NCBI GenBank assembly: GCA_021199275.1
Contig: JAJQIJ010000013.1
Coordinates: 16,913-80,912 of the forward strand
Direction of reading: 5' to 3'
From: Clostridiales bacterium
GTDB taxonomy: Bacteria; Bacillota; Clostridia; Oscillospirales; Acutalibacteraceae
Length of the DNA stretch: 64,000 nt
Shown here: piece by piece, positions 54,648 to 63,976 of the stretch
How the letters are laid out: each line of letters opens with the position of its first letter
Position numbering within the stretch: the stretch's first letter is position 1
Translations under genes and position numbers: made by a program
Notes under the pieces: generated by a model
Databases searched by the model: none
Seen by the model: only the letters and a program-made list of their open reading frames with translations
What the model was told of the DNA's origin: nothing

Positions 54648-55220
54648 TTATGCCTTTGCGCTTAAAAAATTATGCAATATTGTTTTGCCGTCAGGCGTCA
54701 TTATTGACTCCGGGTGGAATTGCAGCCCCCAAATAGGGTATTGCGTGTGCCTGACTGCCATTATTTCACCGTCTTGCGTTTTGGCAATTACCTTAAGGCA
54801 CGCGGGTATGGTGGCGGGGTCTGCCGCAAGCGAATGGTATCTTGCAACCGTGATTTCACCGGGAAGAGAGCTGAAAATCGGGTCTGCCGTGTCAATTTGC
54901 ACCACGCTTTGCTTGCCGTGCATAAGTTCACGCGCATATGTAACCGTGGCGCCGAAGGCTTCGCATATTGACTGGTGGCCAAGGCAAACACCCAGAATTT
55001 TTGAAAATTTGCCCAGTTCTCTTGCGACTTCAATGCACACGCCCGCGTCTTTGGGGCGCCGCGGCCCCGGCGATAAAATAATATATTCGGCCTGAAGCGC
55101 CTTTATTTCAGGCAAAGTCATTTCGTCGTTTCTTATTACTTTTATGTCGGGGTTTTCAGCGCCGATTAACTGGTAAAGGTTATATGAAAAGCTGTCATAA
55201 TTGTCAATCAACAATATCAA
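54648..55220 (-). CDS. trpG: Anthranilate synthase component II (glutamine amidotransferase)
   Basis: LLIDNYDSFSYNLYQ, SPGPRRPKDAG, GVCLGHQSICEAFG. Probable TTG start in a TTGA overlap with the trpE stop. Confidence 0.93.
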   Translation of the reverse strand: MILLIDNYDSFSYNLYQLIGAENPDIKVIRNDEMTLPEIKALQAEYIILSPGPRRPKDAGVCIEVARELGKFSKILGVCLGHQSICEAFGATVTYARELMHGKQSVVQIDTADPIFSSLPGEITVARYHSLAADPATIPACLKVIAKTQDGEIMAVRHTQYPIWGLQFHPESIMTPDGKTILHNFLSAKA

Positions 55221-56683
55221 TTTTCTTCCCCCTTTTCGCATTGCAGGGCATTTACAACCGCCCTTGCCTTATTTAAACATTCAAGGTGTTCCTTTTCAGG
55301 GTTTGAATCTGCCACAATGCCCGCCCCGGAACGGACATAGACCTTGCCGTTTTTCTTATAGGCAATTCTTATTGCAATGCATGTGTCCAGGTTGCCCGTA
55401 AAGTCAATATAGCCTATTGCGCCGCCGTATATGCCGCGCCTGTTATTTTCAAGTTCGTTTATAATCTGCATTGCCCTGATTTTCGGCGCGCCGGAAAGCG
55501 TGCCTGCCGGCAGCACTGCGTCAATGGCGTCAAGCGCGCCGCAGCCGCCCCTTATTGTGCCGGAAACTGTGGAACCTATGTGCATAACATGGCTGAACTT
55601 TAAAATGTTGTGGTATTGCTGAACTTTCACGCTGCCGAAACAACTTATTTTGCCCAAATCATTTCTGCCCAAATCAACCAGCATATTGTGTTCAGACAGC
55701 TCTTTTGGGTCGCAAAGCAGCGCCTGTTCAAGCTGCGCGTCTTCCTCTGCCGTCTTGCCGCGCGGCCTGGTGCCCGCAAGCGGGTATGTGTAAAGCGTGT
55801 CGCCTGTAAGCTTGACAAGGGTTTCTGGCGACGCACCGGCAATTTCAATGTCATTTGACGAAAAATAAAACATATAAGGGCTTGGGTTTATTTTTTTGAG
55901 CCTTTCAAATGTGTTGAAAAGCGAGCCTTCCATGCCGGCTTCAAGCCTGTTGGAAAGCACCACCTGAAAAATATCGCCCTCGCGAATATAATGCTTTGCC
56001 CTTTCAACCATTGCGCCGTATTCCCCGGCGCTGAAAAGCGGTTTGAAATCTGTTTTAAGCACCGCTTCCGGCTGCGGAGCTTCTGCACCGTTTTCTATTA
56101 TGTCCTGCATTATTTCAAGCTCGCACACGGCGCTTTTATAATTTTCAGCCACCCTGTCTGTTTGCATGTTTGAAATTAAAATAATCTTTTTTTCCCTGTT
56201 GTCAAAGGCTATTACCTTGTCAAACAGCATAAGGTCAACGTCTTTAAAATTGCCGTCGTCAGCCGCGTCAAGGTCAATGCCGTTTTCGCTGTATTTTATA
56301 TAGTCATATGAAAAATAGCCAACCAGCCCGCCTGCGAAAGTGGGCAGATATTCAAGCTTCGGGCTCTTGTGTTCGTCAAGAATTTTTTGAATATGCCGGC
56401 GGGGCGAAGAGTCGTATTTCATAACCCCATATTCGTCTGCCACCGTAACAGCATAGTCCTTGCAGGTTATTTCGGCTTTCGGGTCATAGCCTATAAATGT
56501 ATACCTGCCCCAGCGGTGGGCGTCTTCACAAGATTCAAGCACAAAGCAGTGCGAACTGACGTTTTTAAGCTTTTTAATTACCTGCCCCGGCGTATAGCTA
56601 AACTCTATTTCCTTTGACAGCGGAATTGTTTTATAATCTTTCGCCAAATTTATAACTTCTTCAAACGAAGGTCTGATTTGCAT
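55217..56683 (-). CDS. trpE: Anthranilate synthase component I
   Basis: YPLAGTRPRGKTAEED, DLGRNDLGK, PAGTLSGAPKIRAM. Confidence 0.97.
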   Translation of the reverse strand: MQIRPSFEEVINLAKDYKTIPLSKEIEFSYTPGQVIKKLKNVSSHCFVLESCEDAHRWGRYTFIGYDPKAEITCKDYAVTVADEYGVMKYDSSPRRHIQKILDEHKSPKLEYLPTFAGGLVGYFSYDYIKYSENGIDLDAADDGNFKDVDLMLFDKVIAFDNREKKIILISNMQTDRVAENYKSAVCELEIMQDIIENGAEAPQPEAVLKTDFKPLFSAGEYGAMVERAKHYIREGDIFQVVLSNRLEAGMEGSLFNTFERLKKINPSPYMFYFSSNDIEIAGASPETLVKLTGDTLYTYPLAGTRPRGKTAEEDAQLEQALLCDPKELSEHNMLVDLGRNDLGKISCFGSVKVQQYHNILKFSHVMHIGSTVSGTIRGGCGALDAIDAVLPAGTLSGAPKIRAMQIINELENNRRGIYGGAIGYIDFTGNLDTCIAIRIAYKKNGKVYVRSGAGIVADSNPEKEHLECLNKARAVVNALQCEKGEEN

Positions 56684-56844
56684 TTTTATCACCCCAAATA
56701 ACTTAAGCAATCGTGAGCCGAGCCGGGCAAGGTTTATCTTGGCAATGCCCCAAATACTGCGTTAAAAATACTCTGAATATTAGGTGGGGAATGCCCACGC
56801 CTGTGCAGTCTGCCGGGACTTTTGGCTGCCCGGCCTTTTAAAAT

Positions 56845-57204
56845 AAAAAAACCTGACAGCAGTATTACACTGCCGTCAGGGACGATTTTTAATCGCGGTA
56901 CCACCCTGTTTTGCGGAAAACCCGCACACTCTTGCAAGATACTATCATATCTTTGACCGATTAACGCAGGTCTGCACGTTGCGTTATACTAAGCTTAAAG
57001 CTTTTCTGCGCACCCTCAGCGGGCCATTTGGCAGGCCGTTTATTACCCCTTTCCAGCAACGGGGCTCTCTGTAAATTCGTGCTTTGCCTTTATTTCCGCT
57101 TCAACGGTTTGATTTTATTAAATTTGTAAAGCGCCGTGGCGCTTGCCGCAGGCTTTTGCGCCGGCTTAAAACACAAGCGCTTTTAAAATGATGTTTTCAT
57201 TTCA
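56845..57204 (-). ncRNA. T-box leader (tryptophan) upstream of trpEGDCFBA
   Basis: AGGGTGGTACCGCG (~56907-56894), terminator 56880-56852 plus T run, ACAGAGAGCCCC...AAAUGGCCCGCUGAG stem I with UGG specifier at 57026-57024. Confidence 0.93.
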
Positions 57205-57210
57205 ATATTA

Positions 57211-57239
57211 ATGATAACACCCTGAAATTTTTTTGTCAA
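57211..57239 (-). promoter_or_regulatory. trp operon promoter
   Basis: TTGACA-17-TATCAT just upstream of the T-box leader. Confidence 0.75.
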
Positions 57240-57289
57240 GTGGTTTTGGCTGTTTTTTAACGGTGTGTGGAAGCTGCCGCGCGCCGATT

Positions 57290-58369
57290 TCACCCGGCAA
57301 AAATTCTGAACAGCGGCAGGCACTCTGAAAAGAAACGTTTATATGCGCCGCAATAGTCTGCGCTTTGCCTTGTCCTTTTGCAGCCGCCGGCACGGCAAAG
57401 CTGAAAATAAGGGCAGCCTTTGCACTTTTCGGGCGTGTCAAAGCCCTCTGTCAAAAACCGCCGCGCCCTGTCGCACGAGGCAAGCTCTGCAAAGTTGCAG
57501 TCGTTTATGTTGCCCAGCAAATATTCGTCTGTGCAGAAAAAATCGCACGGGTATATATTTCCGTTGCCCTCTGCAACAAATTGCTGTGTGCAGCGCCCTT
57601 CCATGCCGCATTGTTCGCAGCGAAAGCCAAGATACAGGTTTACCCAGTTGTCAAACTGGCGCACGCTTACATAGTTTCCATGCGCCCAGTCTGCGGCATA
57701 GAGCCTGAAAACCTTTATAAGAAAATCTGCATAAGATTCGTCAGTCATGTAAAGCTCGCTTTCATCATGGCTGCCAAATGGGCGCAGGCAGGGTATAAAT
57801 TGCAAATATTTAAAACCCTTTGATTTGAAAAACTTATAAATTTTTTCTCCTCTTTTAGCGGAAAAGTCTGTAAGCACCGAAACAATATTATATTGAACTT
57901 TAAAGCGCTCTAACAGCCGCGCGGCTTTTATGACCTTATTAAATGTGCTGCCCCCGCCAGGCGCGCGCCTGAATTTGTTTGAATCAAAGTCGCCGTCTAA
58001 GCTGACCCCCACAAGAAAATTATTTTCTGCAAAAAAGCGCGCAAAGTCTTCGTCAATAAGCGTGGCGTTAGTTTGCAGGGCATAAGACACCGCGCTGCCC
58101 TTTACATTATAAATCTTTACCTTTTCAACAAAGCTTTTAAAATATGAAAGCCCGGCCAGCAGCGGCTCGCCGCCCTGAAAGGTGTAAGAAACGCCGGCAG
58201 AGTCTGCATATAAAAGAGATTTTTTGACAAGCTCCTCTGCCGTGGAGTCGCTCATAATGCCAAACTGAAATTGCTCTCTGTTTTGGGCGACATCGCGGTA
58301 AAAGCAATATTCGCACTGAATATTGCACATTGACGACGCTGGCTTTACCATTAAAGAAACCGGCGGCAT
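57290..58369 (-). CDS. Radical SAM/SPASM protein, anaerobic sulfatase-maturase-like
   Basis: CNIQCEYCFYRD radical SAM motif, TFQGGEPLLAGL, C-terminal Cys-rich CEQCGMEGRC...CKGCPYFQLCRAGGC. Confidence 0.87.
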   Translation of the reverse strand: MPPVSLMVKPASSMCNIQCEYCFYRDVAQNREQFQFGIMSDSTAEELVKKSLLYADSAGVSYTFQGGEPLLAGLSYFKSFVEKVKIYNVKGSAVSYALQTNATLIDEDFARFFAENNFLVGVSLDGDFDSNKFRRAPGGGSTFNKVIKAARLLERFKVQYNIVSVLTDFSAKRGEKIYKFFKSKGFKYLQFIPCLRPFGSHDESELYMTDESYADFLIKVFRLYAADWAHGNYVSVRQFDNWVNLYLGFRCEQCGMEGRCTQQFVAEGNGNIYPCDFFCTDEYLLGNINDCNFAELASCDRARRFLTEGFDTPEKCKGCPYFQLCRAGGCKRTRQSADYCGAYKRFFSECLPLFRIFAG

Positions 58370-58493
58370 GCGCTGCCCCCCCTTTTACTTTTTATTTGCG
58401 GCGGCGCCGTTTCTTTGACGCAGATATACCGGCGTATATTAAAACAAAAAATGGCGCAGGGTGCTAAAATTATCGCTTTGGGCTGTTCTGTTC

Positions 58494-59651
58494 TTAAGCA
58501 AGAATTTCGTCTGCCAGCTCTTCAAGCTGTGTTTCATTGGCCTTGCTCAGGGTTGTTTTAATTGTTACGCTTTTGTCGCACAGCGTTATGTTTTTCATTG
58601 GCTCAATAAGCGCTTTCATAGCCCTTGCGGCAGTCGGCCCCCAAGAGCCGTTTTCAACAAGCGCAACCCTTCTGTTTTGAAAGGCCTTGCTTTTTAAATG
58701 GCATAAAAAGGCTTCCATTGGCGGAAAAACGCCGCCGTCATAGCTTGCCGCCATAAACACCTCTTTGCCGTATCTAAATGCGTCTGCCACGGCTTCTGCA
58801 ATATCGTCTTTAGCAAGGTTGCTTATTGCAACCCTTGGGCAGCCCTTTTTTTCAAGTATTTCTTTAAGCTTAAATACCGCCTTTTCGGTGTTGCCGTAAA
58901 TTGAAGCATATGCTATAAACACACCTTCGCTTTCAACGGAATATGAAGACCATGTGTTGTAAAGATTTATGTAATATTCAAGATTTTCGCTTAACACCGG
59001 GCCGTGCAGAGCGCATATTACCCTGACGTCAAGCGCAAGAACCTTTTTAAGCAGAGTCTGCACCGGCTGGCCGTATTTGCCCACAATGTTGAAATAATAG
59101 CGCCTTGCTTCGCAAGCCCAGTCTTCGTCACAGTCAAACGCGCCGAATTTGCCGAATGCGTCAGCCGAAAACAAAACCCTCTCTGACTGTTCATAAGTCA
59201 TAATTACCTCAGGCCAGTGAATCATTGGCGCCATTATGAAACTTAGCGTGTGCTTGCCAAGGCACAATGTGTCGCCCTCTTTTACGGCAAGCTTTTTAAC
59301 GCCTGCCGGAATATCAAAAAACTGGCCCAGCATGGCAAATGCCTTTGCGCTGGCAACAAGGGTTATTTCAGGAAATTTTTGCACCAAAAGGGAAACATTT
59401 GCCGAATGGTCTGGCTCAAGATGTGAAATTATAAGGTAATCAGGCTGCCGCCCGGCAAGCGCGCTTTCAAGATTTTCAAGCCATTCGTCTGTCTTTGCAG
59501 CGTCAACCGTGTCAAAAACGGCAAGCTTTTCATCGTCAATAAAATATGAATTATATGCCATGCCGTTTTTCAGCGGATATTGATTTTCAAATATTTTCAG
59601 TTCTTTGTCACTGACGCCTATGTATTTAATGCTTTCTGTTATATTATGCAT
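58494..59651 (-). CDS. FprA-family A-type flavoprotein (flavodiiron protein)
   Basis: SHLEPDHSANV di-iron motif, YASIYGNTEKAVFKL flavodoxin motif. Confidence 0.92.
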   Translation of the reverse strand: MHNITESIKYIGVSDKELKIFENQYPLKNGMAYNSYFIDDEKLAVFDTVDAAKTDEWLENLESALAGRQPDYLIISHLEPDHSANVSLLVQKFPEITLVASAKAFAMLGQFFDIPAGVKKLAVKEGDTLCLGKHTLSFIMAPMIHWPEVIMTYEQSERVLFSADAFGKFGAFDCDEDWACEARRYYFNIVGKYGQPVQTLLKKVLALDVRVICALHGPVLSENLEYYINLYNTWSSYSVESEGVFIAYASIYGNTEKAVFKLKEILEKKGCPRVAISNLAKDDIAEAVADAFRYGKEVFMAASYDGGVFPPMEAFLCHLKSKAFQNRRVALVENGSWGPTAARAMKALIEPMKNITLCDKSVTIKTTLSKANETQLEELADEILA

Positions 59652-59732
59652 AAATTTTACCTCTTTAAAATTTTTCACCGGGGCAGCCGCATGGTTGCAC
59701 TGCGGCAAAAGCGCCCGGCGTTTAATTTAAAT

Positions 59733-61292
59733 TCAGCCCTGTGCTTGCTCGCCGCCGGCATTGTCAGCCCCGGCGCTGTCTTGCATTGCATCTGCTTCGG
59801 CAAGGCTGTGCCTTTCAACAAGCTCTGCAAGCATTTTTTCATGGCTCTTTTGGTCTATTTCATATTTAAGAGTCGGCAAAACAGCCAGCAGCATGCCAAC
59901 GGCAGGCGGAATTGAAATTAAAAACCACATAATCTTTGCATATTCGGAATAATCTGTCGCAAAGCTTGCGCCGCTTTGAAGCGCTGAATTCATGGCTTCT
60001 ATATTTACGTCTGTATAGCCCACTGCGGCATATGCATATGCCGAAATAATTGAAGCAATGCCTGTTGAAAACTTTGTAATAAAGCTTTGCCCGCTGAAGA
60101 AAACCCCGTCAGGCCTGAAGCCATGGTGGTATTCTTCATAATCAATGCAGTCTGAAATCATTATAGACTGGCAAACGTTTACCGCGCCAAAGCCGGCGCC
60201 GGACAGCAGCATGCACAGCCCAACCAGCAGCGCCCAGCCGATTTTGTCAAGCTCTGTGGGCGCGGCAAGATATACAACAAAAATGAGCGCAAACGGCACC
60301 GCCGACGCGCCGCTTGAAAAGTTGTAAATATGTTTAACGTCAAATTTTTTCATAAGCGCCGGGCAGATAGCCATGGCAACGAACTGCCCAATAAACAGCC
60401 CGCCCGCAACTATTGCGACTATAACAAGAGTTTTAATGTCTGTAAATGCATTTGTAAGGTCGCCCTCGCAATAATAATAAGAAAGCAAAGTCATTGCAAC
60501 AGTCATCATAAGCTGAAACGGCGCGCGCAGAATTCCGCTTATAAAAAGCCGCCTGAACGGCACGCATTTCCACATAAGGCTGAAGCTTTCCTTCATGCTT
60601 CTTCTTTCGCTTGAAGCGGGCACTTTTTCTTTTGTGCCAAGCCCCGCGCATTCAAACAGCAGCGCCGCTATAATTGTGATTCCTATGCCGACCGCAACAA
60701 AGCCTGACTGTGCGGTTACCGACTTGCCAAGCATTTGGTTTACTGCCTGAGACAGCGGAATTATTGAAACCAGCACAACCGCGCCGCCGATTGACGCTAT
60801 AATTCTTGCAAGCGAAATAAGGGTTGAACGGTCTTTTTCATCTTCGCTCATGCGGCTAATCATGCCCCACAGCGGCACGTCGCCCGTGGTGAAGCTCATG
60901 CCCCAAAGTATATATGAAACAGCGGCCCACGCCACAATTAAAAACATTGACGTGCTGTTGCCGGCAAGCTTTGCCGTGCTGTAATTGCCGTTTATAAAGC
61001 ACAAACATGTTATTATGCATATAAACAGCGGTGAAAACAGCAGCCATGAGCGGCATTTGCCGTATTTTGACTTTGTCCTGTCAACAATAGTGCCCATCAT
61101 GGGGTCGTTTATAGCGTCCCATATTCTGGCAATGGCAAATATCCACCCCAGTGCAACGGCAGGCAGGCAAATAATATTTTGAAAATAATAGTAAAGCCCG
61201 GTGCCCACTATGTTGTAAAGCATGTTTTGCCCGAACATGCCCACAAGGTACATGTTTCTTTCTTTGGCTGTATAAGTTCGTACATTTGACAC
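59733..61292 (-). CDS. MFS transporter, glycoside-pentoside-hexuronide:cation symporter type
   Basis: AIARIWDAINDPMMGTIVDRTKSKYGKCRSWLL; GTG start after GGGGG proposed. Confidence 0.83.
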   Translation of the reverse strand: MSNVRTYTAKERNMYLVGMFGQNMLYNIVGTGLYYYFQNIICLPAVALGWIFAIARIWDAINDPMMGTIVDRTKSKYGKCRSWLLFSPLFICIITCLCFINGNYSTAKLAGNSTSMFLIVAWAAVSYILWGMSFTTGDVPLWGMISRMSEDEKDRSTLISLARIIASIGGAVVLVSIIPLSQAVNQMLGKSVTAQSGFVAVGIGITIIAALLFECAGLGTKEKVPASSERRSMKESFSLMWKCVPFRRLFISGILRAPFQLMMTVAMTLLSYYYCEGDLTNAFTDIKTLVIVAIVAGGLFIGQFVAMAICPALMKKFDVKHIYNFSSGASAVPFALIFVVYLAAPTELDKIGWALLVGLCMLLSGAGFGAVNVCQSIMISDCIDYEEYHHGFRPDGVFFSGQSFITKFSTGIASIISAYAYAAVGYTDVNIEAMNSALQSGASFATDYSEYAKIMWFLISIPPAVGMLLAVLPTLKYEIDQKSHEKMLAELVERHSLAEADAMQDSAGADNAGGEQAQG

Positions 61293-61315
61293 TGCAATAC
61301 CCCCGAAACAAAAAT

Positions 61316-61377
61316 TCAATAAGGGGCAAAGCCCCGTTTAGGCGCCCAATTAAGGGCAAGCTCTTATTGAATATATA
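61316..61377. repeat. Short repeat bounded by TTCAATAA / TTATTGAA
   Basis: ttcaataaggggcaaagccccgtttaggcgcccaattaagggcaagctcttattgaa; shares the distal end with R1/R3. Confidence 0.65.
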
Positions 61378-61544
61378 ATAATACAAAAACAGCAAAAAGA
61401 CAATAAATATTTAATAAATTTTCTTTTGCAGGCCTGCTCATTGCAAAATATGCAAACAAACTGCCGCGCTGCGGCTCTTTTTGCCATTTCAGCCCCTGTT
61501 TTCAAGCAATTTGGCTTGGATTTTTTAAAATAAAATATTGCCGT

Positions 61545-62216
61545 TTACTGAACATTGTAATTTTCAACTTCACGCCTGAGCCACTCTGCCCATTCGGCAA
61601 CGCCCTGCCCCGTTTTGGCAGAAATTAAAAAGATTTCACATTTCGGGTTAAGCGCTTTTATTCTTTGCTTTGCCTTTTCAAAATCAAAGTCAAACACTGC
61701 GGCAGTGTCAATTTTGTTTATTATAACCGCGTCTGAAATGCTGAACATAAGCGGGTATTTGAGCGGCTTATCGTCTCCTTCCGGCACAGACAAAATCATA
61801 GCGTTTTTAACGGCGCCGGTGTCAAATTCCGCCGGGCACACAAGATTGCCGACATTTTCAAGAAACACCACGTCAAGCGCCTGTGTGCCAAGCTCTGTTA
61901 TGCCCTGCCTTGTCATAGACGCGTCTAAATGGCACATGCCCCCGGTGTGCAGTTGAATTGTTTTAACACCGGTTTCGGCAATTTTATTGGCGTCAACAGA
62001 CGAATCAATGTCCGCTTCCATTACGCCTATTTTAAAATCATTTTTCATAAGCTCAATGGTTTTTATAAGCGTGCTTGTTTTGCCGCTGCCCGGAGACGAC
62101 ATAAGATTAAGCAGGAAAGTGCCGTTTTCCTTTAATTCCTGCCTAAGGTTGTCTGCGTCTTTGTCATTGTCTTCAAAAATACTTTTTTTGATTTCTATTA
62201 CCTTAAATTCTTCCAT
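61545..62216 (-). CDS. hypB: Hydrogenase/urease nickel incorporation GTPase HypB
   Basis: LMSSPGSGKTSTLIKTIE, EADIDSSVDANKI, GGMCHLDASM, ENVGNLVCPAEFD. Start set at 62216. Confidence 0.93.
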   Translation of the reverse strand: MEEFKVIEIKKSIFEDNDKDADNLRQELKENGTFLLNLMSSPGSGKTSTLIKTIELMKNDFKIGVMEADIDSSVDANKIAETGVKTIQLHTGGMCHLDASMTRQGITELGTQALDVVFLENVGNLVCPAEFDTGAVKNAMILSVPEGDDKPLKYPLMFSISDAVIINKIDTAAVFDFDFEKAKQRIKALNPKCEIFLISAKTGQGVAEWAEWLRREVENYNVQ

Positions 62217-62257
62217 GTTAAAGCTCCTTTTTTGATAATGATTTGATAATGATATAA

Positions 62258-62363
62258 AGGCCCAAGCGACAGCCGCTGCCGCCCCCCCGCGTGAGATTGT
62301 ATTCACGCTGATTAAAAGCCGGACCCCGCCGCCTTACGAAGCGGGGCATTTCCCGCTAAGTTA
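62258..62363 (-). repeat. Copy R4 (partial) of the interspersed structured repeat
   Basis: Reverse complement taacttagcgggaaatgccccgc...ggcggcagcggctgtcgc; overlaps the hypA stop codon; lacks the TTATTGAA end. Confidence 0.75.
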
Positions 62364-62700
62364 TTTTTATTTCTTTTATTATAAACTCGCGCCCGCTGAT
62401 TATTTTGCCCGCGCCTGACGAACAATGCGGGCATATGAAATCACTTTCACGCGGGTTATATTTTGTTTTACACTGCGTGCATTCGCAAAGCGCCGGCAGC
62501 GTTTCTGTTTTAAGGCGGCTGTCTTTTAGCAGCTCATAATCTTCCTTTAGCATTGAATGATATGTTTGCAGGCATTCACCCACAACATCACTGAGCTCGC
62601 CTATCTGCACAACTATTTCAGGCACTGACTTGGCGCCGTTTTCGCGCGCATATTTGTCTGCCGTTTTCATTAAACGGTCTGCAATTGAAAGTTCATGCAC
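62356..62700 (-). CDS. hypA: Nickel metallochaperone HypA
   Basis: MHELSIADRLMK; CECTQCKTKYNP...FICPHC zinc site. Confidence 0.93.
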   Translation of the reverse strand: MHELSIADRLMKTADKYARENGAKSVPEIVVQIGELSDVVGECLQTYHSMLKEDYELLKDSRLKTETLPALCECTQCKTKYNPRESDFICPHCSSGAGKIISGREFIIKEIKIT

Positions 62701-62947
62701 TTTTCTCCCCCCTTGTCGCCTGAAAAGCAGCTGGCAAGTGCTTTGTTTGTAAATAAAATACTGCTTTCCTCTTGCTTTTCTGATTTAACGGTGGTAAAAT
62801 TTCAATAAAAGGACGCCTGCCGTTCACTTTTATAAAAGCTTTATTTCAGCTTTGGCTTCGCCGCGGCACACGCCCCGATATGCGCCGGCCGTTTAAACAG
62901 GCGCGAAACATATTTTGCTATTTTTAAGAAAGGCAGTGTGAATACAT

Positions 62948-63976
62948 ATGCAAAAAAAAGATATTGACTGGTCAGCCCTTGGCTTTTCATATATGCCGAC
63001 TGACTACCGTTTTGTAAGTAATTTCAAAAACGGCGAGTGGGACTGCGGCGCCCTGACAGACAATGCCGAAATTACTATGAGCGAATGCGCCTGTGTGCTG
63101 CAATATGCCCAAACCGTGTTTGAGGGTTTAAAGGCATATACCACGGCAGACGGCAGAATAGTTTGCTTTCGCCCTGACTTAAATGCAAAGCGCATGGTGG
63201 CGTCAGCCAAAAGGCTGCAAATGCCCGTGTTCCCGGAAGACAGGTTTGTAAAAGCCGTTGAAGATGTTGTAAGGGCAAACGCTTCGTGGGTGCCGCCATA
63301 TGGCAGCGGCGCAACTCTTTACCTGCGCCCATATATGTTTGGCTCAAATGCGGTTATCGGCGTTAAACCGGCAGACGAATATCAGTTCAGGGTTTTCTGC
63401 ACGCCTGTGGGCCCATATTTCAAGGGCGGCGCCAAGCCGATTACCATTCGCGTGTGCGACCTTGACAGGGCAGCCCCGCACGGCACCGGCAATATAAAAG
63501 CCGGGCTGAATTACGCCATGAGCCTTTATGCAATAGTTGACGCTCATAACAACGGCTTTGATGAAAACATGTATCTAGATTCCGCAAGCAGAACTTATGT
63601 TGAAGAAACCGGCGGCGCAAACTTCCTGTTCGTAACCAAAGACGGGGTTATAGTAACGCCGAAATCAGATTCAATTCTGCCTTCAATCACAAGGCGGTCT
63701 CTTTGCTATGTAGCCGAAAACATGCTTGGCATGAAGGTTGAGCAGCGCAAAGTAACGCTTGAAGAGGTGGCTGACTTTGCGGAATGCGGGCTGTGCGGCA
63801 CGGCCGCCGTTATAAGCCCCGTTGGCAAAATTGTTGACCACGGCAGGGAAATATGCCTGCCCAGCGGCATGGAAAAAATGGGCGAAGTTACCCAAAAGCT
63901 TTACGACACCCTTACCGGCATGCAAATGGGCACATTGGAAGCGCCCGAAGGCTGGGTGCATGAAATCAAGCTTTAA
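62948..63976 (+). CDS. ilvE: Branched-chain amino acid aminotransferase
   Basis: YAQTVFEGLKAYTTADGRIVCFRPDLNAKRM, GTGNIKAGLNYAMS, EETGGANFLFV, ECGLCGTAAVISPVG. Confidence 0.95.
   Translation: MQKKDIDWSALGFSYMPTDYRFVSNFKNGEWDCGALTDNAEITMSECACVLQYAQTVFEGLKAYTTADGRIVCFRPDLNAKRMVASAKRLQMPVFPEDRFVKAVEDVVRANASWVPPYGSGATLYLRPYMFGSNAVIGVKPADEYQFRVFCTPVGPYFKGGAKPITIRVCDLDRAAPHGTGNIKAGLNYAMSLYAIVDAHNNGFDENMYLDSASRTYVEETGGANFLFVTKDGVIVTPKSDSILPSITRRSLCYVAENMLGMKVEQRKVTLEEVADFAECGLCGTAAVISPVGKIVDHGREICLPSGMEKMGEVTQKLYDTLTGMQMGTLEAPEGWVHEIKL

Noticed and set aside
62217-62306. N-terminal extension of the hypB ORF (MNTISRGGAAAAVAWAF...)
   Set aside because: It is the translation of repeat R4 plus a TTTGATAATGA duplication; MEEFKVIEIKK at 62216 is the natural start.
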